Shown here: in pieces, positions 26,315 to 36,577 of the stretch | Layout: the number at the start of each line of letters is the position of its first letter | How positions within the stretch are numbered: the first letter of the stretch is position 1 | Source: Paenibacillus tundrae | Lineage (GTDB): Bacteria > Bacillota > Bacilli > Paenibacillales > Paenibacillaceae | NCBI RefSeq assembly: GCF_030812775.1 | Contig: NZ_JAUSTI010000007.1 | Span: forward strand, 1-64,000 | Direction of reading: 5' to 3' | DNA: 64,000 nt | Position numbers and translations under genes: made by a program | The notes under the pieces: generated by a model | What the model saw: the letters and a program-made list of their open reading frames with translations, nothing else | Databases searched by the model: none | Told to the model about the DNA's origin: nothing

Positions 26315-28228
26315 ATGACTCTAAAAACGCAAGTTTCAGTAACTTTAGATGAAGATTATGCTGAACTATTGGTATATACCCAAGGTAGTGGTATGGACGA
26401 AAATTTTATCTCTGGAGAACGTGATTCTGCACTTTGTGCTGCAGTGCGTATTATCGGTGAGGATAAATATAGTTTACTAAATAACGGTAAGCCAATTCAT
26501 TATCCCACAAGTAGTTATGCAGTTGTGCCGGTAGGATCAGGAATATTAAAAAATCCGTACTTGTTTCGTAAATCCGATGGATCTTATGGCTTGATTGCCG
26601 GTAATAATAATAAAGGGAGCAAAGCCTACCTATTTGATTCAGAAGATTTAATCACATTTCAGAATGAGCGCTTACTATCGCTGAATGAAGCAAGTATCTC
26701 TGTACAGGATCCTTTTGCTTTGTATGACGAAAAGATTGATGCTTATCGTATTCGGTGGACAGATGATAAAGGTATATATTATGAAACAGTTACTGATTTG
26801 AAACGAATTTTTTCTGTTTCGGAAATTGAGGTTCTTAATAGACCAGTGTTAGAAGGTGGTTCCTTACCAATAGTGTCGGGACTCGTTTCAAACTTAAAAT
26901 TGACTAAAACAGAATATGAGCGGGTATCCAGGCATTATTCAAGGGTTATCAATATCGGGGTAGAAACAATCCCTCCACTAACGATTCAGTCTAGATGTTC
27001 TGTTCAGCCTCCAAATAAAATAAAAGCTCTGTACAGTGATGGTTCTTTCAAGTATTTGGGTGTACAGTGGGAAAATGAAGATTTACTTGCAGTTAGAACT
27101 TATAGCAAAGGAACATATAAAATTAAAGGGACGGTTGAACAGATACGTTACCCAGACCCATTTATTAAGTATAGAGCCGATCCGCATATTACAAAAAGCA
27201 ATGATGGGTACTATTACTTCACGGCTAGTTATCCTATTAATGGTGACCAAGATCTCGAGGGATATGATCGCATTGTACTTCGTCGTTCCCAAACATTGGA
27301 GGGGTTAGCAGGAACAGTTGAATTAAATGGTATGGCAGAGCCTGGTGTACATGAGATAGTTATTTGGGATGAGAAGCATTCAACTTCAAATGGACGTTAT
27401 ATTTGGGCTCCTGAGATTCATCAAATCAATGGAAACTGGTTTATATTCTTTACAGCAAGCACAAGTAAAAATAATTTATGGGCACTACATCCTGCGGTAA
27501 TTGCTTGTAAAGGCGATGGTGACCCCTTTAAAAAGGAAAACTGGGATACTGAGGCACATTTTAATATACCGTATACAGGAGATAATATTGCTTTCAATTC
27601 GTTCTCACTTGACATGACTTATTTCGAAAGTGGAGGACAGCATTACGTTGCTTGGGCACAATATGTTGAGGCTGGTCCCTCCTCCATTCTAATTGCAACA
27701 ATTAATCCAGAACAGCCTTGGATTCTAACTAGCAAGTCAGTTATACTTTCAGAGCCTTCTTATGCATGGGAGAAGGCCACAGACGGAAATGGTATGATAA
27801 ATGAAGGTCCATCCGTTATTAAACGAGATGGTACTGTGTACCTTGCTTTCTCAGCCTCTTCTGTTAATTGGTCATATTGTATTGGGGTTTTATCTATAAG
27901 CGAAGGAGAAAATCTATTGGAAGTAGAGAATTGGGTAAAGATAAATTATCCGGTACTTGAAACAAACGATTTAGATAATCAAAATGGGCCAGGGCACAAC
28001 TCATTTACAGTTGATAAATTCGGAAATCCTATCATCGTATATCATGCAAGAACTCCTGGTGAAAAAGAAGGATCAGGGAATGGTGGATTAGGAGATCCAG
28101 GGAGACATGCCCGCATTAAACCGGTACATTTTACTGAGGATGGTAGTTTGGTATTTAGTATGACACCAGAAGAAGAGCTGAACCCAATGTTTAAAGATAT
28201 TTATTTAGACCTGATAGTTAAGGATTAG
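26315..28228 (+). CDS. Three-part GH43 protein with Ig-like linker
   Basis: The 637-aa protein has an N-terminal part (about 1-215) resembling half a GH43 propeller, ending LTKTEYERVSRHY like the C-termini of the two shorter GH43 proteins. It is followed by a short Ig-like Big_4 domain (about 225-290, IQSRCSVQPPNKIKALYSDGS) and a full GH43 catalytic domain (about 295-637). The catalytic domain has RADPHITKSNDGYYYF, YIWAPEIHQ, SLDMTYFE, INEGPSVI and GPGHNSFT, closely like the enzyme at 10670. No signal peptide is present. Arabinofuranosidase activity is the best guess; the N-terminal part looks non-catalytic. Confidence 0.8.
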   Translation: MTLKTQVSVTLDEDYAELLVYTQGSGMDENFISGERDSALCAAVRIIGEDKYSLLNNGKPIHYPTSSYAVVPVGSGILKNPYLFRKSDGSYGLIAGNNNKGSKAYLFDSEDLITFQNERLLSLNEASISVQDPFALYDEKIDAYRIRWTDDKGIYYETVTDLKRIFSVSEIEVLNRPVLEGGSLPIVSGLVSNLKLTKTEYERVSRHYSRVINIGVETIPPLTIQSRCSVQPPNKIKALYSDGSFKYLGVQWENEDLLAVRTYSKGTYKIKGTVEQIRYPDPFIKYRADPHITKSNDGYYYFTASYPINGDQDLEGYDRIVLRRSQTLEGLAGTVELNGMAEPGVHEIVIWDEKHSTSNGRYIWAPEIHQINGNWFIFFTASTSKNNLWALHPAVIACKGDGDPFKKENWDTEAHFNIPYTGDNIAFNSFSLDMTYFESGGQHYVAWAQYVEAGPSSILIATINPEQPWILTSKSVILSEPSYAWEKATDGNGMINEGPSVIKRDGTVYLAFSASSVNWSYCIGVLSISEGENLLEVENWVKINYPVLETNDLDNQNGPGHNSFTVDKFGNPIIVYHARTPGEKEGSGNGGLGDPGRHARIKPVHFTEDGSLVFSMTPEEELNPMFKDIYLDLIVKD

Positions 28229-29036
28229 GTGAAAAAAAGCGTATTCTGTGATTGTTGAAATGTTATATCAAAATGAAATGAACCAGCAACTCAAGTTAAC
28301 AGATCCAACTGATTTGGTAACGCTAATACAGGAATAGTGGACGAAAATATGTAGTCATTTCAAACGAAGAGAATATATGAAGCAGCACTATAGGACGGCA
28401 AATGCTTTCCTATTTGTGTTTTTTCTGAAAGGGCATTGTATCAGCAAGCTGCAATATGTACTTCAAATTAATTAGATGGTATAGAAACAAAATCGTGACA
28501 TTTTGATTAAGAAAGAATCTAAAATGATCAAATTATTTTCATTAGCGTCATTTAAGTTGTTTGGTGATTTAGTTCGTTTTGCTATCAAATCCAAATATGT
28601 TTGGGTGTTATGGTTGGGTCTTTTTTATTTTAGATTCTATGTTGAGGGTTGGAGTGTACGAACAATTCATCCCGTTATTTCTCTTCTTTTACATGTTTAC
28701 ATTTTATTATGGATGTGTCATGTACATTGTCTATTTAGTAAAGAGATTTAGGAGAAAGTATCATTCAGAAAAAAGAAGAAAAACTATTTCATGAGAGCCA
28801 TTCGATCAATGTTATGGTACTAGTTTATACTGGGAAAATAACCACTCGTACTGATCTTTGTAAATCATATGAAGTATTTTAATAAGTTGCTTTAAACAAC
28901 CAGGTGTACTCTTAAGACAAACAGATGATTAATTTAAAGCACACTGAACTGATCAAATCAGAAGCAGTGTGCTATAGATCATATTCGAACGATGAAAAAG
29001 GTGTAAATCTAACACAATTTAGACGAATGAATTTAT
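28229..29036. other. Largely gene-free region
   Basis: Apart from the doubtful membrane peptide at 28503-28794, nothing was recognised. A 25-codon frame at 28260-28337 has no family resemblance. Confidence 0.4.
28503..28794 (+). other. Possible small membrane protein, two overlapping frames
   Basis: One frame (82 codons from 28503, or from the ATG at 28524) starts MIKLFSLASFKLFGDLVRF and continues hydrophobic. A second (71 codons, 28579-28794) ends with membrane-like FIPLFLFFYMFTFYYGCVMY followed by a basic tail VKRFRRKYHSEKRRK. Joined by a frameshift near 28660 they would give a plausible two-helix membrane protein. Neither start has a good ribosome site. I do not recognise a family. Confidence 0.3.
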
Positions 29037-29190
29037 TGTCGAGGGACAAGAACATATTCCCATTGAAGTCGCTATTTTAGCGGTTTTTTTATTTTATCGG
29101 TACAAGTTCTTGTCCCGAGCGAAGGACAAGAACTTGTACTGATTATAGGAATGGTAATAACTTGTTCCCACTACCGATTAGACAGATATC
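29037..29190 (+). repeat. Dispersed palindromic repeat, copy B
   Basis: TGTCGAGGGACAAGAACAT is followed by a GTCGCTATTTTAGCGGT terminator-like hairpin with T7. Then a 20-bp inverted repeat has arms at 29096-29115 (ATCGGTACAAGTTCTTGTCC) and 29124-29143 with one mismatch. The stretch GATTAGACAGATATCTAA after it also recurs in degenerate form in copies D and E. Confidence 0.8.
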
Positions 29191-29488
29191 TAAGTGGTGA
29201 GGCGAGCATAACTTCGGCAAGCATTCCCATACGACTCATCTCATTGCGTTGGGCACGGTACCGAATAGCAAAAGATATAAACAAAAATTTAATAGCGATT
29301 GCTTCCGGGATGGGGGAATAATCACGATGTATATTTGCCTATTTTTTGGTTTTTTTGTCCTCCATATGTGTACAAATAATAAAAAAGATGCTACATTGAA
29401 TTTAGTATAAACCCCTTTGTAACAAGGTTTTCTTGAAGAATAGAATGTCTCCTGTATGAGGACAAACGTATATCGAGGAGGTAATCAA

Positions 29489-30679
29489 GTGTCAAGTCAA
29501 GTATTGAACCAATTTTTAAGTTCGAACATCGAAGATCTAAAGAATAAAGGGCTATATAACTTCATCGACACACTGCAGGGTGCAAATGGTCCTGTTATTC
29601 GTATGGACGGAAAGTCCCTAATCAATTTGTCTTCTAATAACTATTTGGGCTTGGCAACAGATTACCGCCTGATTGATGCTTCAGTTAAGGCGGCGCAGAT
29701 ATACGGGGCAGGGGCAGGGGCTGTAAGAACAATTAATGGTACGATGGAACTTCACATTGAGCTTGAAGAAAAACTGGCTCGTTTCAAAAAAACCGAAGCC
29801 GTTATCGTGTATCAATCGGGATTTAACTGTAATATGGCTGCTATATCCGCGGTAATGGATCAGCATGATGCGATTTTATCCGATGAGCTGAACCACGCTT
29901 CAATTATTGATGGCTGTCGCCTGTCGAGAGCCAAGGTGATTCGTTTTAAGCATTCGGATATGAATGATTTAAGACAGCAGGCGAAAAAGGCCAAGGAATC
30001 AGGTCAGTACCACAAAATTATGGTCATCACCGACGGGGTTTTCTCCATGGATGGTGATATAGCAAAACTGCCCGAAATCGTGAAAGTAGCAGAAGAATTC
30101 GATCTGATTACTTATGTCGATGATGCCCACGGTTCGGGCGTTCTCGGAGCAGGAGCGGGAACCGTGAAACATTTTGATTTGTCCGACCGCATTGACTTTC
30201 AAATTGGTACTCTTTCCAAGGCGATCGGCGTTGTCGGTGGATATGTGGCCGGTAAAAAACAATTGATCGAATGGTTGAAGCTGAGAAGCCGTCCGTTTCT
30301 GTTCTCGACATCTCTACCTCCGGCTGCAATCGCTTCTTGTAGCGCTTCTATCGACATTTTGATGAATGACAAAGAGCTGATTGATAAGCTGTGGGAGAAT
30401 AGCAATCATTTGAAAGATCACTTGAGCCGGCTTGGATACGATGTAGGCCAAAGTGAAACTCCGATCACACCTTGTATTATTGGCGATGAAGTAACCACTC
30501 AACAGTTCAGCAAACGGCTCTATGAAGAAGGCGTTTATGCCAAGGCAATCGTATTTCCTACGGTTCCGAAAGGAACTGGAAGAATACGCAACATGCCGAC
30601 AGCTGCCCATACTAAGGAGATGCTCGACCAGGTGATTTCTGTTTATGAGAAAGTTGGCAAGGAAATGAAGCTGATTTAG
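29489..30679 (+). CDS. kbl: Glycine C-acetyltransferase (2-amino-3-ketobutyrate CoA ligase)
   Basis: The 396-aa protein is an alpha-oxoamine synthase: [31 protein letters not shown], the Asp-containing DDAHGSG, and PLP-binding Lys244 in GTLSKAIG. It cleaves 2-amino-3-oxobutyrate with CoA to glycine and acetyl-CoA. The GTG at 29489 lies 7 bases after GAGGAGG and gives the family's usual length; the in-frame ATG at 29456 would add 11 residues without a ribosome site. The threonine dehydrogenase-like gene follows 37 bases downstream. The paralogous family member KAPA synthase (BioF) is less likely given that neighbour. Confidence 0.92.
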   Translation: MSSQVLNQFLSSNIEDLKNKGLYNFIDTLQGANGPVIRMDGKSLINLSSNNYLGLATDYRLIDASVKAAQIYGAGAGAVRTINGTMELHIELEEKLARFKKTEAVIVYQSGFNCNMAAISAVMDQHDAILSDELNHASIIDGCRLSRAKVIRFKHSDMNDLRQQAKKAKESGQYHKIMVITDGVFSMDGDIAKLPEIVKVAEEFDLITYVDDAHGSGVLGAGAGTVKHFDLSDRIDFQIGTLSKAIGVVGGYVAGKKQLIEWLKLRSRPFLFSTSLPPAAIASCSASIDILMNDKELIDKLWENSNHLKDHLSRLGYDVGQSETPITPCIIGDEVTTQQFSKRLYEEGVYAKAIVFPTVPKGTGRIRNMPTAAHTKEMLDQVISVYEKVGKEMKLI

Positions 30680-30716
30680 CTGCATCCGCGGGAGTACATT
30701 TCGGGAGGAATGTCTT

Positions 30717-31712
30717 ATGAACAAGATCTTGGTAACCGGAGCACTGGGTCAAATCGGTTCTGAGTTAGTTGTTAAATTACGTGAAATTTATGGTGTGGAT
30801 CACGTCGTTGCTACGGATCTCAGGTCATCAGCCCACGAAATTACCCGATCAGGACCATTCGAGTTACTGGACGTGACGAATGATAAGGCAATGTTCGAAA
30901 TCGCCAAGAGGTACGAAGTTGATACCATCATCCATTTGGCTGCGCTGTTGTCGGCTACGGCAGAGGAGAAACCCCTGTTTGCCTGGAATTTGAATATGGG
31001 CGGATTGATGAATGCACTTGAAATATCCAGAGAGCTCGGTTGCCAATTGTTCACTCCAAGCTCCATTGGATCTTTTGGCCCAACGACTCCAAAATATAAT
31101 ACCCCGCAGGATACGATCCAGAGACCCAATACGATGTACGGCGTGAACAAAGTGTCCGGCGAACTGCTTTGTGATTATTATTTTCACAAGTACGGCCTGG
31201 ATACTAGGGGGTTGAGATTCCCAGGTTTGATATCTTACATGACACCTCCCGGCGGAGGAACGACGGATTACGCGGTGGAAATTTATTACGCAGCCGTGAC
31301 GGCTGGCCGGTATACATCTTATATTGCCAAAGACTCAAACATGGACATGATGTATATGCCGGATGCCCTGGACGCTATCATCGATTTAATGGAAGCGGAT
31401 TCTTTCCGGTTGATGCACCGAAACTCATTTAATGTCACAGCAATGAGCGTGGATCCGGAGGCGATCGCTGCAGCAATTCGGGAGGAGTCTCCCGGCTTTA
31501 TCCTAGATTACGACGTTGATCCGAAGAGACAGGCGATAGCCGATAGCTGGCCGCATTCCATTGATGCGACGGCAGCAAAAACAGAGTGGGGATTTCATGC
31601 CCGCTACGACTTGAAGGCCATGACGAAGGATATGCTTTCAAAGTTAAGTGAGAGACAATGTAAAAATACAAATGAATCTGCATCAAGAGGAGGTTGGGCG
31701 TTACCCGGATAA
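30717..31712 (+). CDS. tdh: NAD-dependent epimerase-type L-threonine 3-dehydrogenase
   Basis: The 331-aa protein is an extended SDR with GALGQIGSE near the N-terminus, HLAALLS, TPSSIGSFGP and the catalytic YGVNKVSGE. The RFPGLISYMTPPGGGTTDYAVEIYYAA stretch is typical of the SDR-type threonine dehydrogenase rather than the zinc-dependent enzyme. It oxidises threonine to 2-amino-3-oxobutyrate, the substrate of the Kbl protein encoded just upstream. The last 15 or so residues (NTNESASRGGWALPG) extend past the usual end. A GGAGGAATG site precedes the ATG. Symbol by function. Confidence 0.85.
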   Translation: MNKILVTGALGQIGSELVVKLREIYGVDHVVATDLRSSAHEITRSGPFELLDVTNDKAMFEIAKRYEVDTIIHLAALLSATAEEKPLFAWNLNMGGLMNALEISRELGCQLFTPSSIGSFGPTTPKYNTPQDTIQRPNTMYGVNKVSGELLCDYYFHKYGLDTRGLRFPGLISYMTPPGGGTTDYAVEIYYAAVTAGRYTSYIAKDSNMDMMYMPDALDAIIDLMEADSFRLMHRNSFNVTAMSVDPEAIAAAIREESPGFILDYDVDPKRQAIADSWPHSIDATAAKTEWGFHARYDLKAMTKDMLSKLSERQCKNTNESASRGGWALPG

Positions 31713-31806
31713 AATGAAGGGAAGAACAACGTCAATCTTCAAATTGGGGATAATAACATTGTGTCATTTCGGGTAAGTAATTATTGGCGTACAGAAATGA
31801 GCATTA

Positions 31807-31932
31807 TGCCTGGGGCTCTCGAACGGGAATTCACAACTGAAGATGTATGAAAGTAAAGAGTACAGTCTTGCTGAGATTCGTGAAGAAACAGGTATTAGCA
31901 AAACAACCCTGTATCGATACCTCGATAAATAA
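31807..31932 (+). pseudogene. Relic of a serine recombinase C-terminal HTH
   Basis: The frame reads QLKMYESKEYSLAEI then REETGISKTTLYRYLDK and stops. This is the Hin/resolvase-type HTH that ends serine recombinases. The catalytic domain is absent, so it is a footprint of a lost mobile element. Confidence 0.65.
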
Positions 31933-31946
31933 TTAAATTAAGAAAT

Positions 31947-31988
31947 AGCCTGATTTTTCTCAACACGAATGAAGAGAAATCAGGCTTT
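31947..31988. terminator. Intrinsic terminator between tdh/relic and the cupin gene
   Basis: AGCCTGATTTTTCTC pairs with GAGAAATCAGGCT and is followed by TTTTG. It lies between convergent genes. Confidence 0.75.
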
Positions 31989-32024
31989 TGTATTAAAATT
32001 TGTATTTCATTAGAATACGATCAA

Positions 32025-32564
32025 CTAACTTTCAGAAGACATGGCAATGGCTTTTGTTTCATGAACTGTCCCATAAGGATGCTCAGGCGGCGCATAGATC
32101 ACATAAACTTTAAGTGGTATACTGCCTGTGTTGGTGATATTGTGCCATTTTCCTGCAGGCACCATAACAGCATAGTCCTCACAGGCCATCGTTTGAAAAT
32201 TCAATTTGTCTTTCTCGTCTCCCATTTGCACAAGTCCCTGACCTTCTTCAATCCGTATGAATTGATCGGTTGTCGGGTGGACTTCCAGACCGATATCTTC
32301 GCCAACAGGGATACTCATCAGAGTCACTTGAAAATACTTTCCTGTCCATAGAGCCGTACGATAATTTTGATTATACTTTGTGGCTTGATCCATATTGATT
32401 ACAAGTGGTTGTTGTCCATAATCTCTTATTTCTATATTTCCACCAGGGTGACTAAGGTTCACATTTCCATGATAGCACGGAGTGGAGATCCCCAGTCCGT
32501 TGTTATTCCGGATGTTAGGCAATGGATTATGCCATTGATTTCGATTTGATAATTTATGGTACAT
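32025..32564 (-). CDS. Cupin domain protein (YrkC-like)
   Basis: The 179-aa protein has one cupin barrel with GEDIGLEVHPTTDQFIRIEEGQG (motif 1, metal ligands His and Glu) and PAGKWHNITNTG (motif 2 His), preceded by FRTALWTG-like YRTALWTGKYFQVTLM. This matches the B. subtilis YrkC group of metal-binding cupins of unknown reaction. The N-terminal Asn-rich stretch is less conserved. The ATG at 32564 has AAGGAGA at optimal distance; the ATG two codons earlier abuts that site and is rejected. It is a single-gene unit. Confidence 0.8.
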   Translation of the reverse strand: MYHKLSNRNQWHNPLPNIRNNNGLGISTPCYHGNVNLSHPGGNIEIRDYGQQPLVINMDQATKYNQNYRTALWTGKYFQVTLMSIPVGEDIGLEVHPTTDQFIRIEEGQGLVQMGDEKDKLNFQTMACEDYAVMVPAGKWHNITNTGSIPLKVYVIYAPPEHPYGTVHETKAIAMSSES

Positions 32565-32800
32565 AGTCATTCTCCTTCTTTGGTGAAATATATACTCACA
32601 CTCTATGCATCCGCCTAAATAAAGGTATACAACATTTGCAATAGTGGGCATAAGCCTACATGAAAACTTACAGGGTGGCTTTTGAGAAGAGATAACTAGT
32701 CACCAAATGATAATACTTGCAATTTGCAAATAAATATACTAAATGAGTACATACCTTGTAAGAATGAATCACTCTAATTATATTTGAAGGAGATGTGTTA

Positions 32801-33678
32801 TGAAACCTATCTGGGATGTCATTGTTATTGGTGGAGGTCAGGCAGGACTTGCTTCCGGTTATCATTTAAAAAAGCAAGGGCTGTCTTTTTTTGATTTTGG
32901 AGGCAGGAGGAGAAGCGGTAGGAGCATGGCCACAGTATTACGATAATTTGAAGTTATTCTCACCTACCAAGTACTCTTCTCTGCCTGGGCTTTCGATAGA
33001 TTCTCCAGGGGATCAATACCCTCATCGTGATGAAGTCATCCAATACTTGAAGGACTATGCTTCTCATTTTGACTTGCCTTTGGTTTATAACAACCTTGTA
33101 GATCAAGTATCCATAGAATCTGGCGTTTTTACAGTAACAACTTCAAGTGGAGAGAAATACGTGGCTCTCAATCTGATTTCGGCAACAGGATCGTTTAGCA
33201 GGCCCTATACCCCTTCGATTCCCAAACACGAAAAATTTGAGGGGAAATCTTACATTTCGCGACGTATCGAACACCGGCCCCTTTTCATAATCAATCGGTC
33301 ATTGTTGTAGGGAGAGGAAATTCCGCCGTTCAAATTGCGATGGAACTATCCGAAGTAGCTGAAACAACACTTGCTGTGAGAGAACCAGTAGCACTAATCC
33401 CGCAGCGTCTCTTGAGCCAGGATATTCACTTCTGGTTTAGGTTAACGGGGATCGATTCGTTTTGGAAATTTGGCAAGTCATTTGCAAACGGTTCATCCGT
33501 TCTAGATTTGGAGGGATATAAGCAGCGGCTTAAAGCGGGAAACCCGAAACAAAAGAAAATGTTCACCGCATTTTATGACAGTGGGGTGATCTGGTTTGAT
33601 GGAACACGAGAAGAGGTCCAAACCGTCATTTTCGCGACAGGATATCGCTCTAACGTTTCTTATATTGATGTCATTTGA
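32801..33678 (+). pseudogene. Frameshifted flavin-dependent monooxygenase/oxidoreductase
   Basis: Three frames make up one protein of the CzcO/YwrO-like flavoprotein type. The pieces are VIVIGGGQAGLASGYHL (FAD-binding GxGxxG), then EAVGAWPQYYDNLKLFSPTKYSSLPG, then VIVVGRGNSAVQIAMELSEV (NADPH-binding GxGxSA) and FATGYRSN. Frame changes lie near 32900 and 33265. The C-terminal ~40 residues are replaced by the next flavoprotein relic, which begins 2 bases after the stop. Inactive. Its place beside ars genes suggests it belonged to the arsenic island. Confidence 0.8.
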
Positions 33679-33679
33679 A

Positions 33680-34272
33680 ATGAAAAACATTGAATTCAAA
33701 CAAGTCGAGTCATGTTGTGCACCTACGCTCATGGAAAAGCAGATCTCTCTTCAAGAGCCTGTACACCAAGGAGAGCTATCTCATTTACCTGTAGCCATCA
33801 TTGGTGCTGGGCCTATTGGTCTGGCAGCGGCAGCACATCTGATTGAAGCTGGCCAATTCTTTATCATTTTTGAGGCGGGGAGTAAAGTAGGTGAGAATAT
33901 CTCCAAGTGGGGCCATGTTCGTCTATTTTCGCCATGGCAGTATAACGTAGATAAAGCAGCAGAGAGGTTGTTGACGAAGAATGGGTGGATTGACCCATCT
34001 CCAGACGAATTACCGACGGACATGAGCTTCGTCATATGGAACAAGGGTTGTATATTATAGGTATGAAGAGTTATGGACGTGCACCTACTTTCCTGATGGC
34101 TACAGGATATGAACAGGTTCGATCCGTGGTGGCCTTTTTAGTCGTTGATCTAGAAGCCGCTTTAAAAGTAGAGCTGGATCTACCGGAGACCGGTGTATGC
34201 AGTGTCAATCGCCAGCAAGTGAAGGTGGTAGTTGAGGAAAAGGGTGATTGCAGTAATTCTTGTACCAATTGA
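33680..34272 (+). pseudogene. Internally deleted flavoprotein of the ars locus
   Basis: The first frame (MKNIEFKQVESCCAPTL, LPVAIIGAGPIGLAAAAHLIEAGQ, HVRLFSPWQYNVD) stops at 34060. Another frame encodes the matching C-terminus, GLYIIGMKSYGRAPTFLMATGYEQVRSVVA to LPETGVCSVN. This is the NAD(P)-binding flavoprotein commonly found in arsenic operons, normally 400 aa or more. About 200 central residues are missing, so the gene is dead. CC near the N-terminus might have bound arsenite. Confidence 0.75.
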
Positions 34273-34352
34273 AAATGGAAGAGATCTTACGAACACCCGA
34301 AGCATTGGTTCTAATTTGAACCAACGCTTTTAAGGTTAATTCCAATTAAACG

Positions 34353-34398
34353 TTGACTTCAATTTTTTTATATTATAATATAAGCATGCACTTATATT
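34353..34398 (+). promoter_or_regulatory. ars promoter and ArsR operator
   Basis: TTGACT (34353-34358) and TATAAT (34374-34379) precede arsR with a short 15-bp spacer. AATATAAG and CTTATATT (34377-34384 and 34391-34398) form a perfect inverted repeat with a 6-base centre overlapping the -10. It is the expected operator for ArsR, released by arsenite. Confidence 0.8.
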
Positions 34399-34417
34399 AA
34401 CAGAAGGAGGAAGTGAT

Positions 34418-34744
34418 ATGGATTCTATTCAAGAAGCAGCGGATAAGATTAAATTGCTGGGCGATAAAACACGTCTTACTATACTTACACTCCTTAAAGA
34501 ACGTGAATGGTGCGTGTGTGAATTTGTAGAGATTTTAGACATGTCACAACCCGGAATTAGTCAGCATTTGCGCAAGCTGAAGGATCAAGGCTTGGTTAAA
34601 GAAAATAAACGTGGTCAATGGGTATACTACTCTTTAAATGTAGAGAATACACCCTATATTAAATCTGTCTTGGAACTGATGCCGGACACGGCTACGATCC
34701 TTAAGTCCTTAAATAAAGAAAACGTTACATCCGTTTGTAATTAA
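34418..34744 (+). CDS. arsR: Arsenical resistance operon repressor ArsR
   Basis: The 108-aa winged-helix protein has the ArsR/SmtB fold and the arsenite-binding pair Cys32 and Cys34 in EWCVCEF, within the alpha-3 metal site. The recognition helix reads MSQPGISQHLRKLKDQGLV. It represses the ars operon until arsenite or antimonite binds. AGAAGGAGG precedes the ATG at 34418. The perfect operator lies just upstream and the arsenite pump follows. Confidence 0.92.
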   Translation: MDSIQEAADKIKLLGDKTRLTILTLLKEREWCVCEFVEILDMSQPGISQHLRKLKDQGLVKENKRGQWVYYSLNVENTPYIKSVLELMPDTATILKSLNKENVTSVCN

Positions 34745-34815
34745 TTTTTATTCATTATATAAGTATATTGTTATATACAAATATAAATTAGAGGAACTGA
34801 AAGAGGGGGAGGGTT

Positions 34816-36111
34816 TTGTTTTCCACGCTGTTAGCCTGCATGATCTTTTTAATTACGTTAGTCCTCGTCATCTGGCAGCCTAAAAACCTGTCCATTGGTT
34901 GGTCTGCTTGCGGCGGAGCAATTCTTGCTTTACTTGTGGGTGTGGTCAATCTCCAAGACGTCTGGGATGTGACGCAAATTGTTTGGAATGCCACGCTTGC
35001 GTTTGTCGCGATCATTCTTATTTCGTTAATGCTGGATCGTATCGGCTTTTTCGAATGGGCTGCGTTACATATGGCCAAAGCTGCTCACGGCAATGGTGTC
35101 CGGATGTTTGTTTACGTCTCGATCTTGGGAGCTGTGGTTTCTGCCTTCTTTGCTAATGACGGAGGCGCACTGATTCTGACACCGATTGTTCTAGCCATGG
35201 TACGCGCACTGAACTTCGATGAGAAAAAAGTATTTCCATTCATTATCGCCAGCGGATTTATTGCGGATACGACCTCTTTGCCACTGGTTGTAAGTAACCT
35301 GGTCAACATCGTATCTGCTGATTTCTTTGGTATTACATTCATGGAGTACGTAGGAAGGATGTTTGTTCCGAATCTGTTCTCACTGGTGGCAAGTATTGGC
35401 GTACTGTATCTCTTCTTTCGAAAAAGTATTCCAAAACACTTTGATGCGAGCGAATTGAAACTACCAGCAACGGCCATTAAGGATATGAAGATGTTTCGAT
35501 TGTCGTGGGTGGTCTTGGGAGTTCTGCTCATTGGGTACTTTATTAGTGAATTTATCGGAATTCCCGTATCCCTTGTGGCAGGTGTTGTCGCGATATTTTT
35601 CCTGATCATGGCTTCCCGCAGTTCTGCTGTTCCGACTACCATGGTAGTCAAGGAAGCGCCGTGGGCCATCGTATTCTTCTCCATCGGCATGTATGTCGTG
35701 GTCTATGGTCTGCGTAACGTGGGTTTGACGGATCTGCTGGCCGTAGTCATACAGGCCGTGGCGGATCAGGGATTGTTTGCTGCAACGATAGGTATGGGCT
35801 TTATTGCGGCAATTATTTCATCTCTGATGAACAATATGCCTACCGTGTTGATTGATGCGCTTGCCATTGATGCAACAACGGCTACGGGAACGGTTCGGGA
35901 GGCGCTCATCTACGCCAATATTATTGGATCAGACCTGGGTCCCAAGATTACCCCGATCGGTTCACTGGCGACACTGCTCTGGCTTCATGTGCTTAGCACG
36001 AAAGGCGTCAAAATCTCATGGGGCACTTACTTCAAGACAGGTATCATTATCACCGTTCCGACTCTGCTTATTACGCTAGTGGGTCTGTATCTGTGGTTAA
36101 GCATTCTATAA
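34816..36111 (+). CDS. arsB: Arsenite efflux membrane protein ArsB
   Basis: The 431-aa protein has about 12 membrane helices with ArsB/NhaD-type signatures: [15 protein letters not shown] [65 protein letters not shown] and [19 protein letters not shown]. It exports arsenite using the proton-motive force. The start is a TTG at 34816 behind AGGGGGAGGG; an ATG eight codons downstream is the alternative. ArsB normally works alone or with ArsA, whose gene here is broken, so only the secondary-carrier mode should remain. Confidence 0.92.
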   Translation: MFSTLLACMIFLITLVLVIWQPKNLSIGWSACGGAILALLVGVVNLQDVWDVTQIVWNATLAFVAIILISLMLDRIGFFEWAALHMAKAAHGNGVRMFVYVSILGAVVSAFFANDGGALILTPIVLAMVRALNFDEKKVFPFIIASGFIADTTSLPLVVSNLVNIVSADFFGITFMEYVGRMFVPNLFSLVASIGVLYLFFRKSIPKHFDASELKLPATAIKDMKMFRLSWVVLGVLLIGYFISEFIGIPVSLVAGVVAIFFLIMASRSSAVPTTMVVKEAPWAIVFFSIGMYVVVYGLRNVGLTDLLAVVIQAVADQGLFAATIGMGFIAAIISSLMNNMPTVLIDALAIDATTATGTVREALIYANIIGSDLGPKITPIGSLATLLWLHVLSTKGVKISWGTYFKTGIIITVPTLLITLVGLYLWLSIL

Positions 36112-36149
36112 AAGCATTAATAAATTCAAACAACGAGGAGACGATGAAC

Positions 36150-36569
36150 ATGAGTAAAAAAACACTGTATTTCCTATGCACAGGCAATTCTTGCCGGAGC
36201 CAAATGGCCGAAGGCTGGGCCAAGAAATATTTGAGTGAGGACTGGAACATTTATAGTGCAGGCATTGAGGCACACGGTCTGAATCCAAAAGCAGTGGAAG
36301 CCATGAAAGAAGTTGACCTAGATATTTCTACTCAAACTTCCGATATCATTGATTCCGAGTTGTTGAACAATGCTGATTTTGTAGTTACACTGTGTGGAGA
36401 CGCCGCGGATAAATGTCCAATGACACCACTACATGTGAAGCGAGAACACTGGGGATTCGATGATCCTGCCAAAGCGCAAGGTACAGATGAAGAGAAATGG
36501 GCTGTATTCCAAACGGTTCGTGACCAGATTGGGGAGCGCATTAAAACATTCGCTGAAACCGGCAAATAA
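36150..36569 (+). CDS. arsC: Arsenate reductase, thioredoxin-linked
   Basis: The 139-aa protein is the Bacillus/pI258-type ArsC: P-loop CTGNSCR with nucleophile Cys10, and the relay pair Cys82 and Cys89 in LCGDAADKC. With the ATG at 36150 these numbers match the characterised family exactly; that start has GAGGAG 9 bases upstream, whereas the ATG at 36144 is too close. It reduces arsenate to arsenite for ArsB, regenerated by thioredoxin. The [20 protein letters not shown] loop is intact, so it should be active. Confidence 0.95.
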   Translation: MSKKTLYFLCTGNSCRSQMAEGWAKKYLSEDWNIYSAGIEAHGLNPKAVEAMKEVDLDISTQTSDIIDSELLNNADFVVTLCGDAADKCPMTPLHVKREHWGFDDPAKAQGTDEEKWAVFQTVRDQIGERIKTFAETGK

Positions 36570-36577
36570 TACAAACT

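Noticed and set aside
29300..29488. Glycine riboswitch ahead of kbl
   Set aside because: The leader lacks the tandem aptamer features; only a GGGATGGGGG stretch drew attention.
35112..35690. 192-residue minus-strand frame inside arsB
   Set aside because: It is an antisense shadow of the membrane protein with low-complexity composition.
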